From positions 113,678 to 177,677 of the forward strand of contig DAIMZI010000003.1 of the NCBI GenBank assembly GCA_036734025.1: a stretch of DNA of 64,000 nt, written 5' to 3'. This document shows, piece by piece, positions 8,317-16,382 of this stretch (the first letter of the stretch is position 1; the number at the start of each line of letters is the position of its first letter). Under the pieces are notes generated by a model. That model was not told the DNA's origin, ran no database searches, and saw nothing but the letters and a program-made list of their open reading frames with translations. This stretch comes from DAIMZI01 sp036734025 (lineage in GTDB: Bacteria > Pseudomonadota > Alphaproteobacteria > Rhizobiales > Rhodomicrobiaceae). A program made the translations under genes and the position numbers.

Positions 8317-9828
8317 ATGGTCCAGTCTGTTCTAATCGTCGATCGTGACAACGCAACCCGTCATGATGCCTGCGCCATGGTCGAGTCTGCCGGCTATGAT
8401 CCGCGCGCTGCGCTGAACGCGCAAGACGCGTACAGGCAACTTGATGAAGCATCGCCCGGCGGGATCGCCCTGGTGGTCATCAATATGGCAGAAGCGCGTC
8501 ACGAAGGGATCGGGCTGTTGGGGCGATTGCGTGACTCGGCCAGCGCCCCCCCCGCTATCGTGGTTTTGAACCCCGCTCAGGCCGACCTGGGCCAGTTGTT
8601 CCTGCGAACGGGCGCGATTGATTTTCTGTTTCATCCGCTCGAAGCCCGGCACATGAAGGCAGTTATCGACAATGCGCTCAAGATCTCGGGACTGGAACAT
8701 GAGCGCAAGAAAGTGGGACCCGACCGGGAGCCGGCGATACGCTTTGATGATCTTGTCGGCGCGAGCGAAGAGATGCGTCGCGCGGTTGATCTGTGCAGAC
8801 GCGCTGCCCGGTTGAAGATGCCTGTCCTGCTGGAGGGCGAGCCGGGTGTCGGCAAGCAGATGATGGCGCGGGCGATCCATAACGAGGCGAGTTCGGGAAG
8901 TCAGCCCTTCGTCGCGTTCGATTGTTCGCGGCCTGGGTCGATCGCAGCTGCCACCGCCTTGTTCGCTGCCGGAAAAGGGCGCTATTTCAGCGCGCTCGGC
9001 GGCTCATTGTTTCTCAATGAAATCGGTGAGTTGGCGCCCGATGCGCAGGAAATGCTTGTTGGCGCGCTGATTGAGACCAACAAGCCCGAGCGCGCCAGCA
9101 GCGGCCGCGTCCGACTGCTGGCCTCCAGCAGTCACGACATGATTGCGCTCGTGAAATCGGGCAGCTTTCGCGAAGACCTTTATTATCGGCTGAACGTATT
9201 TCCTATCTGGGTGCCGCCACTACGCGAGCGGATAGCCGATATTCCGGCCCTCGCCCGGTATTTCCTTGCACGGTTTGCCGAGCAGGAAAGCAAGCCGGTG
9301 CGTGACATAACGCCCGAGGCGATTGCGCTGCTCGGCGAATATGCATGGCCGGGGAATATCGCCGAACTGGAAAACACCATCCTGCGGGCGGTCATTATTG
9401 CACCGGGCGAGGTGCTCGGGACGGCCGAGTTTCCGCAGATCGCGGCCCATACGCTTGCCGCGAGCCGGGCCATGCCCGAAAATGCCCGCACCATGGCGCG
9501 AATGACCGTCGGCATGAGCGCCACAGCCTACTCCACGACGCGGCCGCTCGCCGCCGGCATGCCGGACGAACCGAGGCCAGCCGCTGGCGCAGGCATGTCG
9601 GGGCCTGGCTGGTATGCCGATGGCGGCGCGCCTGGCATCCGCGCGCTTACGGATCGCGGCGACGTGCGCCCGCTCGACGAGATCGAGGCCGACGTCATCA
9701 GGCTGGCGCTGGGACGCTATCGCGGACGCATGACCGAGGTCGCCAGACGCCTGGGCATAGGCCGGTCCACGCTCTATCGCAAGATGCGTGAATTCGGACT
9801 TGGCGGGCGCGCGGGGCCAGGCGCCTGA
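8317..9828 (+). CDS. NtrC-like regulator with degenerate receiver and AAA+ domains
   Basis: A 503-residue protein with the NtrC layout: receiver (1-125), AAA+ (145-370), linker and Fis-type helix-turn-helix (MTEVARRLGIGRSTLYRKM, about 472-490). Key residues are missing. The phospho-acceptor Asp is Asn56 (VVINMAE) and the receiver Lys is His106 (FLFHPLE). In the AAA+ domain the GAFTGA loop that touches sigma-54 is deleted (LFAAGKGRYFSALGG) and Walker B is LFLNEI instead of LFLDEI (Asn234). Walker A (GEPGVGK, Lys180), FREDLYYRL and WPGNIAELEN are kept. It therefore probably binds DNA and perhaps ATP but should not drive sigma-54 open complexes or respond to phosphorylation. It precedes the L,D-transpeptidase gene on the same strand, which makes that gene a candidate target. 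Confidence 0.85.
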   Translation: MVQSVLIVDRDNATRHDACAMVESAGYDPRAALNAQDAYRQLDEASPGGIALVVINMAEARHEGIGLLGRLRDSASAPPAIVVLNPAQADLGQLFLRTGAIDFLFHPLEARHMKAVIDNALKISGLEHERKKVGPDREPAIRFDDLVGASEEMRRAVDLCRRAARLKMPVLLEGEPGVGKQMMARAIHNEASSGSQPFVAFDCSRPGSIAAATALFAAGKGRYFSALGGSLFLNEIGELAPDAQEMLVGALIETNKPERASSGRVRLLASSSHDMIALVKSGSFREDLYYRLNVFPIWVPPLRERIADIPALARYFLARFAEQESKPVRDITPEAIALLGEYAWPGNIAELENTILRAVIIAPGEVLGTAEFPQIAAHTLAASRAMPENARTMARMTVGMSATAYSTTRPLAAGMPDEPRPAAGAGMSGPGWYADGGAPGIRALTDRGDVRPLDEIEADVIRLALGRYRGRMTEVARRLGIGRSTLYRKMREFGLGGRAGPGA

Positions 9829-9962
9829 GCCGTCGCCTCCGGGGTCTGGCAAGCCTGCAACAGCGGCGCGCTCATGCAACTTTACGTAACCGGAATCATC
9901 CCCTCGTGTCTGGTAAATCGGGCGCATATGCGATACTTTCGTGATATCCACGGAGGGAATTC

Positions 9963-11651
9963 ATGAAAAAATTCGCGTTCGTTGTCGTGTGTAGCGCGTT
10001 GACATTCGGTGTGTCCGTAAGCGCATGGGCCGTGGAGCCGGGCGGCCCGGGACCGCTCATCGAACGGCTCGACGCCGCAGCGATCGAGCTTCGGCAAAAG
10101 CTCGCCGACAAGTTTTCCGCAAGCGACGAGACCGACAAGCTGCAACGCGGCGCATTGGTTGAGTTCTATGCCGCGCCGGGCCGCGGGCTCCAGTGGGTCG
10201 ATGAGCGCGGCTTGAACGAGCGCGCGCGGGCTGTAGCCAAGGTCTTTGCGCGTGCAGGCGAGTTCGAGCTTTCGCCGCTGGACTACACGCTGCCCGAGGC
10301 CTCCGGCATGGAAACGCACGCCGGACGGTCGACGCAGTGGCTCGCGCAAGCCGAATATCAGATCAGCCGCGCCGTGCTCGATTATGTTCACGATGCCCAG
10401 GTCGGCCGGATCAATCCACGTTCCCTCAGCCCCAATCTGGATCTGAAACCGCAGGCTCCCGACCCGCTCCAGGTGCTTGAGGGCCTGACCGAGCCGGGCG
10501 CGGACGTTGCCCGATATATCGAAGGATTTCAGCCTTCTCACCCGCAGTTTCATGCCTTGCTCGCGGCGCTCAAGCAGATGCGCGAGAAGGCTGCGAACTG
10601 GTCCGGCGTGAGCATTCCCGATGGGCCAAGCTTCAAGCCGGGCGATAAACATCCGCAGATCGGGCTTGTCCGTCAGCGTCTGGGTGTCAGTGCGCCCAGG
10701 CGTGTCGTGGCGGAACTGGCAGCCGATGACGGCCAGACCGAGGCCGATGACAGCAGTCAGGTCACGAGCGTTGTGTCGGCTGATCTGTATGACGAGACGC
10801 TGGAAAAAGCTGTGCGGGAGTTCCAGGCGGCAAGCGGGCTAACGGTCGATGCGATCATCGGGCCGGCGACGCGACGCGAATTGAACCGCACTCCGCATGA
10901 CAAGATCCGCACGCTTCAGGTGAACATCGAGCGCTGGCGCTGGATGCCGCGCGAGTTGGGCGAGCGCCATGTGCGCGTGAACATCCCCGAATATATTGTC
11001 CGCGTTCGCGACGGTGACGAGATCCTCTTCGAGGAGCGCGTGATCGTCGGCGAGAAGCGCTACGCCACGCCGGTCTTTTCCGATGAAATGTCGCTGATCG
11101 AATTCAATCCCTATTGGCATGTGCCGCAGTCCATTGCGCGCAGATCTCTGCTTCCCCAGGTCCAGCGCGACCCCGGCTTCCTGTCGCGCAACAATTTTCA
11201 GGTGGTCTGGCGTGGCCGGCGCACGGTTGATCCGTATGAGGTCGACTGGCAACAGGTCGATTTGGGCAGGGTCAGCATTCGTCAATCGCCAGGCGCGGGC
11301 AATGCGCTGGGGAGCATGAAATTCATGTTCCCGAACCGGCATGCGGTCTATCTTCATGATACGCCGACGAAGCACCTCTTCAACCGCGAGATGCGGGCGT
11401 TCAGTAATGGCTGCATCCGGGTGCGCAATCCTGACCGGCTGGCCGAAATCCTGTTGCAGCCCCAGGGCTGGAGCGATGCGCGCATTCGCAGCGTGGTGGC
11501 GCGCGGCGGACATCATCCGGTGCGCATCGAGCGGACGGTTCCGGTCCACCTGAGCTATTTCACGGCCGCAGTCACCGATGATGGACAGCTGCAATTCTTT
11601 GACGACATCTATGAGCATGACGCGCGCATGGCAAAGGCCATGAAACTTTGA
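9963..11651 (+). CDS. L,D-transpeptidase, YcbB/LdtD type
   Basis: A 562-residue periplasmic enzyme that should form 3-3 (mDAP-mDAP) cross-links in peptidoglycan. The signal peptide is MKKFAFVVVCSALTFGVSVSAWA. An N-terminal scaffold is followed by a peptidoglycan-binding domain (about 235-305, VREFQAASGLTVDAIIGPATRREL) and the YkuD catalytic domain (about 320-520). In the catalytic domain His465 (VYLHDTP) and Cys484 in AFSNGCIRV form the active site; the SxGC form is shared with E. coli YcbB, unlike the SHGC of smaller enzymes. GGAGG upstream of ATG 9963 supports the start. The next gene is a MepK-like endopeptidase, the same neighbour as in E. coli (ycbB-ycbK). Confidence 0.92.
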   Translation: MKKFAFVVVCSALTFGVSVSAWAVEPGGPGPLIERLDAAAIELRQKLADKFSASDETDKLQRGALVEFYAAPGRGLQWVDERGLNERARAVAKVFARAGEFELSPLDYTLPEASGMETHAGRSTQWLAQAEYQISRAVLDYVHDAQVGRINPRSLSPNLDLKPQAPDPLQVLEGLTEPGADVARYIEGFQPSHPQFHALLAALKQMREKAANWSGVSIPDGPSFKPGDKHPQIGLVRQRLGVSAPRRVVAELAADDGQTEADDSSQVTSVVSADLYDETLEKAVREFQAASGLTVDAIIGPATRRELNRTPHDKIRTLQVNIERWRWMPRELGERHVRVNIPEYIVRVRDGDEILFEERVIVGEKRYATPVFSDEMSLIEFNPYWHVPQSIARRSLLPQVQRDPGFLSRNNFQVVWRGRRTVDPYEVDWQQVDLGRVSIRQSPGAGNALGSMKFMFPNRHAVYLHDTPTKHLFNREMRAFSNGCIRVRNPDRLAEILLQPQGWSDARIRSVVARGGHHPVRIERTVPVHLSYFTAAVTDDGQLQFFDDIYEHDARMAKAMKL

Positions 11652-11687
11652 GAGCGCGGTGCTGGCAAGCTCGCCCGTCGTGTGCGG

Positions 11688-11739
11688 CTGATGCGCGGTG
11701 CGCACAAGCGATGCTGATGCGCGGTGCGCACAGGCGATG
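11688..11739 (+). repeat. two-copy tandem direct repeat, 26-bp unit
   Basis: Units 11688-11713 and 11714-11739 lie head to tail and differ at a single base. Each contains GCGCGGTGCGCAC. The repeat is non-coding and follows the L,D-transpeptidase stop. It may be a recent slippage duplication. Confidence 0.85.
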
Positions 11740-11879
11740 TTTGCCTCGCCGCCCGCCACGGGGCCCGGGTTCATAACCGCAGCGGGCGCATCTGCCGATC
11801 TCGCTTGACCAACCCGCCGGCCGCTGCGCGCACGCGGCCTACCGCCATGTTTTCCCCGTAATTCCAGCGATACTCTTTT

Positions 11880-11896
11880 TTAACCTAAAGGTTCAA
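11880..11896 (+). promoter_or_regulatory. inverted repeat with CtrA-type half-site upstream of DUF882 gene
   Basis: TTTAACC-TAAA-GGTTCAA is an inverted repeat (AACC/GGTT with a TAAA centre). Its left arm contains TTAACC, a CtrA half-site, but the second TTAA of a full box is missing. It sits about 110 bases before the chosen start of the MepK-like gene, in the most AT-rich part of the gap. Confidence 0.35.
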
Positions 11897-12003
11897 TTAT
11901 TGCGCGTAGCGGAGTTGCCGCCACACGCGCAATGCTGACTTCAGATGAGTTTTGCGGCACGGCTGCTCCGGCATTGTTAATGAGTCGTCCGGCGTGGGGG
12001 ATC

Positions 12004-13251
12004 ATGGTTTCTCGTTGGTGTGTCGCGTTCTTGTGTAACGCCGTGTTGGCCATCGCCGCGCTCGCTTGCGCTGCGCATATCCTCGGCGCGACGGAATCGC
12101 TGGCCGATGAAAGCGAACGCACCCTCGCCGTCTACAGCGTCAATACCCGCGAAAAGATCGAGGTCGTCTACAAGCGCAACGGCGAATATGTGCCCGAGGC
12201 GATGGCGGCCATCAATCACATCATGCGCGACTGGCGCCGTGACGAGCAGATCAGCATGGACCCGGCGCTCGTCGATCTGCTCTGGGAAGTGCACCGTGAA
12301 GTCGGCTCCCGGGAGCCGGTCTACCTGATCTCGGGTTACCGCTCGCCATCGACAAACGCCATGCTCAGGCGCACCAAGGGTGGCCAGGCGCGCCGCTCCC
12401 AGCACATGCTCGGCAAGGCAATCGACGTTCATTTCCCGGATGTGCCGGTCAAGGCGCTGCGCGATTCCAGCCTCATTCGCGAGCGCGGCGGTGTCGGCTA
12501 TTATCCGACCTCGGCCATCCCTTTCGTGCATCTGGACACCGGTAATGTGCGCCACTGGCCGCGCCTGCCGCGCCAGGAACTCGCCCTGCTGTTCCCAGAA
12601 GGCAAATCGCGCCATGTCCCTGCCGACGGCAAGCCGCTATCACGCGGCGACTTCACGAGGGCGGTGGCGCGGCTGCGCGAGGCTGGACGCGACATCCCGC
12701 ATGCAACCCGGGTTCAACTGGCGCGCATGCAGGCCCCGCAGCCGATCCTCGCCAGCCTGGGGCCAAACTTGCCGCGCACCGGCATGCCGGCGCCCGCGCC
12801 GCGGTCCGAGCCGGGCGATGCAACCGACACTGCCGCATCGGATGCCGGCGTCCAAACGGCGAGCCTTACTGTCGGCGCCATGCCGGCAGCCGGCATATCG
12901 GGCGTGGAGGCGGCACGTGTCGTCAGCGCGCCAGATTATGACGAGGAACATCCTGATGAGCTGTACTATCAGCCGTTCCCGCTGACGCCGCTGCTGAGCG
13001 AACGCAGCATGGGCGAGTTGGACCTCACCAGCGACACGCCGTCGGTGCTCAAACAGGTGCATCTGTTCCTGTCCGAACCCAACGGCACGCTGCCGCTCGA
13101 ATTCGAGCCGGGGCTGCAGTATGCCCAGCTTTACTACGCATCGCGGTTTTCGGGCGCTGCGGTCAGCAAGGTGCTGTCCGGCGACAGCCTCAGCGCAAGC
13201 GCCGCTGTCCAGCCGCGAACGGCAAGCGCTTCGACCGCCGTGAGCAGGTAA
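12004..13251 (+). CDS. MepK/YcbK-like murein endopeptidase (DUF882, M15 family)
   Basis: A 415-residue exported protein. A hydrophobic N-terminus (WCVAFLCNAVLAIAALACAAHI) acts as signal or anchor. The peptidase domain spans about residues 45-200, with zinc ligands in SQHMLGKAIDVHF (His134, Asp141) and FVHLDTG (His176). In E. coli, MepK of this family cuts the 3-3 cross-links made by L,D-transpeptidases, and the gene beside it here encodes such a transpeptidase. About 200 C-terminal residues, rich in Pro and Ala, are absent from the 182-residue E. coli protein; their role is unknown. The start at 12004 follows GGGGGA closely; 11980 and 11932 are in-frame alternatives. Confidence 0.85.
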   Translation: MVSRWCVAFLCNAVLAIAALACAAHILGATESLADESERTLAVYSVNTREKIEVVYKRNGEYVPEAMAAINHIMRDWRRDEQISMDPALVDLLWEVHREVGSREPVYLISGYRSPSTNAMLRRTKGGQARRSQHMLGKAIDVHFPDVPVKALRDSSLIRERGGVGYYPTSAIPFVHLDTGNVRHWPRLPRQELALLFPEGKSRHVPADGKPLSRGDFTRAVARLREAGRDIPHATRVQLARMQAPQPILASLGPNLPRTGMPAPAPRSEPGDATDTAASDAGVQTASLTVGAMPAAGISGVEAARVVSAPDYDEEHPDELYYQPFPLTPLLSERSMGELDLTSDTPSVLKQVHLFLSEPNGTLPLEFEPGLQYAQLYYASRFSGAAVSKVLSGDSLSASAAVQPRTASASTAVSR

Positions 13252-13260
13252 TGCCGAAGC

Positions 13261-13713
13261 CTACTTCAGCATGTCCTTGACGTGCCGGCTGGCGAGCGAA
13301 AAATCCATTTCGCCCTTGTAGCGCTCCTTGAGCTTGCCCATGATCCGCCCGACATCCTTCAGGCTGGCGGCCCCCATTTCGCGCATCACGCACTCACACG
13401 CATGGCGCGTTTCCGGCTCACCCAGCTTTGGCGGGAGAAGCGCCTGGAGAATCTCGACTTCCTCCTGCTCCTGGCGCGCGACATCCAGCCGTCCGGCTTC
13501 CTCGCATTCGCGTATCGTCGCCAGGCGCTGCGCCACCATCTGATGCAGCAGATCAAGAATTTCGTCATTGCTGAGCGGCTCGTCGTCGCGCCCGCGTGCC
13601 GTGCCGGCGCGGTCAGTGATCGCCGCGTTTATCAGGCGCAGCATTTTGGCGCGGCGTTTGTCGCCGCTGTCGAGCGCCGCTTTCAGGGCGCAGTTGATCT
13701 GTTCGCGTATCAT
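13261..13713 (-). CDS. YqeY/GatB-related protein
   Basis: A 150-residue cytoplasmic protein of the YqeY family, which resembles the tail domain of the GatB amidotransferase subunit. Conserved parts include MIREQINCALKAALDSGDKRRAKMLRLINAAI, the DDEPLSNDEILDLLHQMVAQRL segment and GRIMGKLKERYKGEMDF. A role in tRNA-dependent amidation is suggested by the homology only. GGAGAGGAT before the start at 13713 is a good ribosome site. It is divergent from carA, a pairing common in alphaproteobacteria, where dnaG and rpoD often follow; here they do not. Confidence 0.88.
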   Translation of the reverse strand: MIREQINCALKAALDSGDKRRAKMLRLINAAITDRAGTARGRDDEPLSNDEILDLLHQMVAQRLATIRECEEAGRLDVARQEQEEVEILQALLPPKLGEPETRHACECVMREMGAASLKDVGRIMGKLKERYKGEMDFSLASRHVKDMLK

Positions 13714-13994
13714 ATCCTCTCCCGCGCGGGCAGGCCCGCGTCTGGGTTCCCCATAAGTCCATGCGCGCCGGGCAATTCAACCTTCCGCCTGACGACGCTG
13801 CTGTCATCACTCACGCAAACACTTGACCCGCCGGGGGCGGCTGCATAGCTTCAGCGCAAGCCGGACCAGGCGGCGTCAGCATGGCGATCCGTCAAATCAA
13901 GGTCAAGTTACCTCGCGGCGTGCAGGTGCTCGTGCGCTGTCAGGCAGATGCATACAAGCCACATCCGCAAGACGTAAGCCAGAGGCGATCCTAC

Positions 13995-15293
13995 ATGACC
14001 CTGCCCGCCAAGCGGCCTGCCCGGCCCGCCTCTTTATCATCCGCCGCGGCATCCGCTCTTACGCCATATGGCGCAGCGCGGATGCCTACCGCCGTTCTGA
14101 TACTGGCCGATGGCACGCTGATCCGCGGCCACGGGCTTGGCGCAACCGGCGAAGCCTGCGGCGAGGTCTGCTTCAATACGGCGATGACCGGCTATCAGGA
14201 AATCCTGACCGACCCTTCCTACGCCGGCCAGATCGTTACCTTCACCTTCCCGCATATTGGTAATGTGGGCACAAACCATCAAGATATCGAGACCTCCAAT
14301 CTGGCCGCGTCGTCGGGTGTGCGCGGATGTGTGCTGCGCGCTTGTGTGTCCGCGCCGTCCAATTACCGTGCCGAGAGCGATCTCGACGCCTGGCTGCATT
14401 CGCGCGGCATTATCGGCATCTCCGGCGTCGACACGCGCGCGCTGACGGTCCTCATCCGCGAGCGCGGCATGCAGAATGCGATCATCGCCCATGATCCTTC
14501 AGGACGCTTCGACATCGAGGCGCTGAAGCGAAAGGCGGCCGAGTGGCCGGGGATAGAAGGCATGGATCTGGCGACCGAGGTCAGTTGCACCCAGTCCTAT
14601 TCCTGGAACGAGACCGTGTGGCGGTGGCGGCAGGACGATGATCCGCCCGGCGGCGGCTTCGGGCGGCAGGACCATCCAACCTGCCATGTCGTCGCGGTCG
14701 ATTATGGCTTGAAGCGCAATATCCTGCGCTGCCTGGCTTCGGCAGGCTGCCGGGTCACTGTTATGCCGGCCACAGCCACCGCCGCCGAAATTATGGGGCG
14801 TTCTCCTGACGGGGTGTTCCTTTCCAACGGGCCCGGCGATCCGGCGGCGACCGGCACCTATGCCGTGCCCGAGATCGCCCGCATCGTCGCCTCCGGCGTG
14901 CCGGTTTTCGGTATCTGTCTTGGCCATCAGCTGCTGGCGCGCGCGCTGGGCGGCACGACGCGCAAAATGTCCCAGGGGCATCACGGCGCCAATCATCCGG
15001 TGATGGACAGGACTACGGGCAAGGTTGAAATTACCTCGATGAATCATGGCTTTACCGTTGACACCGCAAGCCTGCCCCCCGAGGTCGAGGAAACCCATGT
15101 GTCATTGTTCGACGGCACCAATTGCGGCATCAGGCTGCGCGACAAGCCGGTCTTTTCAGTGCAATATCATCCCGAAGGGGCGCCGGGCCCGCAGGACAGC
15201 CACTATCTGTTTATCCGGTTCCTCAATCTGATTAGAGCGCGGCGCGGGGAGACGCCCTTGCCAGAGGCATGGGACAAGGCCGTGCGCGCCTGA
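13995..15293 (+). CDS. carA: carbamoyl-phosphate synthase small subunit
   Basis: A 432-residue glutaminase subunit that hands ammonia to CarB for carbamoyl phosphate, the precursor of arginine and pyrimidines. The N-terminal CPSase small domain (TAVLILADGTLIRGHGLGATGEACGEVCFNTAMTGYQEILTDPSYAGQIV) is followed by a class I amidotransferase domain. The nucleophile is Cys308 (VFGICLGHQLL) and the partners are His392 and Glu394 (QYHPEG). The start at 13995 has AGAGG upstream and adds a short N-terminal lead usual in this group; the open frame reaches 13881, and 14082 is also possible. carB is not adjacent, and the next gene starts on the stop codon. Confidence 0.95.
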   Translation: MTLPAKRPARPASLSSAAASALTPYGAARMPTAVLILADGTLIRGHGLGATGEACGEVCFNTAMTGYQEILTDPSYAGQIVTFTFPHIGNVGTNHQDIETSNLAASSGVRGCVLRACVSAPSNYRAESDLDAWLHSRGIIGISGVDTRALTVLIRERGMQNAIIAHDPSGRFDIEALKRKAAEWPGIEGMDLATEVSCTQSYSWNETVWRWRQDDDPPGGGFGRQDHPTCHVVAVDYGLKRNILRCLASAGCRVTVMPATATAAEIMGRSPDGVFLSNGPGDPAATGTYAVPEIARIVASGVPVFGICLGHQLLARALGGTTRKMSQGHHGANHPVMDRTTGKVEITSMNHGFTVDTASLPPEVEETHVSLFDGTNCGIRLRDKPVFSVQYHPEGAPGPQDSHYLFIRFLNLIRARRGETPLPEAWDKAVRA

Positions 15294-16366
15294 TGATGGA
15301 GACCGGATTGCCGCTTCGTGAATGGCCTCTTGCACCGCGCGACCGGGCGCGAAATTGCCGCCCGGCCAATGCGCGGCTTGCGTTGCTGGCGCTTGGCCTG
15401 CTTGCCCTGATTGGGGCATGGTGCGCGCCTGTCGCCCATGCCGGGGAGCCGTGGGCGGAATGGCGCTCGCCGCTGATGCAGGATCACCCGCTTGCCGGGC
15501 GCATATGGTCGGCGCGAGAGGGTCGCGAGATCACTCCGGCCGAACTGGCCGATGCCGTTGCCCCTGCGCGTTTCGTCCTGCTTGGCGAGGTGCATGACAA
15601 TCCCGATCATCATCGTTTGCAGGCGTGGTTGATTGACCGCCTGAGCGCCACAGGGAGAAAGCCGGCCGTCGTCATGGAAATGATCAGGCAGGACATGGCG
15701 GCCGTGCTCGCGGACTATCTGGCTGGCGATGCGCCCGATGCCGAGGGGCTTGGCGAGGCGCTGGACTGGGCGCAATCCGGCTGGCCGGCCTGGGAGATCT
15801 ACCGCCCGATCGCCGATGCGGCCCTGGCATCGGGCCTGCGCATCGTGCCCGGCTCACCGCCAATGACGACGCTCATGAGCGTCAGCCGGTCAGGTCTTAA
15901 TGCGCTGGGATCAGAGCAGGTCGCCGAACTGTCTCTGTCCGAGCCGTTCAGCGCTTCGCTCGCGGATGCATTGGCCGATGAGCTTTATTCCGGCCACTGC
16001 GAACTCGTGCCGCGTGATGCGCTGGCGCCGATGGCAAATGTGCAGAAATTTCGTGATGCGGTGATGGCCGATGCGCTGATCGAAGCCGGCGCGGCTGAGG
16101 AGGGCGGCATTCTTATCGCCGGGGGTGGCCATGTGCGGCTGGACCGCGCGGTGCCGTGGTATCTGCGCCGGCGCGCGCCGGAGGGCGAGGTTGCCGCGGT
16201 CATCTTCATCGAGGTTGATGCAAATGCGAGCGCGCCCGGCGATCTGGTTCCCGCAGGTCCGGACGGGCAGGCAGCGGTCGATTTCGTCTGGTACACGCCG
16301 CGCGCCGAACGCGGCGATCCGTGCGAGCAGCTTCGCAGTTATTTTCAAAAGCGCGACCGGCAATGA
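15293..16366 (+). CDS. ChaN family protein (Tiki/EreA-like fold), exported
   Basis: A 357-residue protein with an N-terminal export signal (LALLALGLLALIGAWCAPVAHA, cleavage likely after AHA). The ChaN domain starts at FVLLGEVHDNPDHHRLQ and includes VVMEMIRQDMA and the late GGILIAGGGHVRLDRAVPWYL. Family members are iron-regulated haem-binding lipoproteins or Tiki-like hydrolases; no lipobox cysteine sits at the predicted cleavage site. The ATG overlaps the carA stop (TGATG), so translation is probably coupled to carA. There is no obvious functional link with carbamoyl phosphate. Family assignment good, biochemical role uncertain. Confidence 0.8.
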   Translation: MMETGLPLREWPLAPRDRARNCRPANARLALLALGLLALIGAWCAPVAHAGEPWAEWRSPLMQDHPLAGRIWSAREGREITPAELADAVAPARFVLLGEVHDNPDHHRLQAWLIDRLSATGRKPAVVMEMIRQDMAAVLADYLAGDAPDAEGLGEALDWAQSGWPAWEIYRPIADAALASGLRIVPGSPPMTTLMSVSRSGLNALGSEQVAELSLSEPFSASLADALADELYSGHCELVPRDALAPMANVQKFRDAVMADALIEAGAAEEGGILIAGGGHVRLDRAVPWYLRRRAPEGEVAAVIFIEVDANASAPGDLVPAGPDGQAAVDFVWYTPRAERGDPCEQLRSYFQKRDRQ

Positions 16367-16382
16367 TCAGGTCAGCCAGCCC

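Larger units (their letters stand above)
11652..12003. other. intergenic region with tandem repeat, before the MepK-like gene
   Basis: 352 bases between the L,D-transpeptidase and the DUF882 gene. They hold a tandem 26-bp repeat (11688-11739), an inverted repeat with a TTAACC half-site (11880-11896), and a drop in GC around 11870-11905 that probably marks the promoter. No intrinsic terminator is evident after the transpeptidase gene. Confidence 0.5.
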
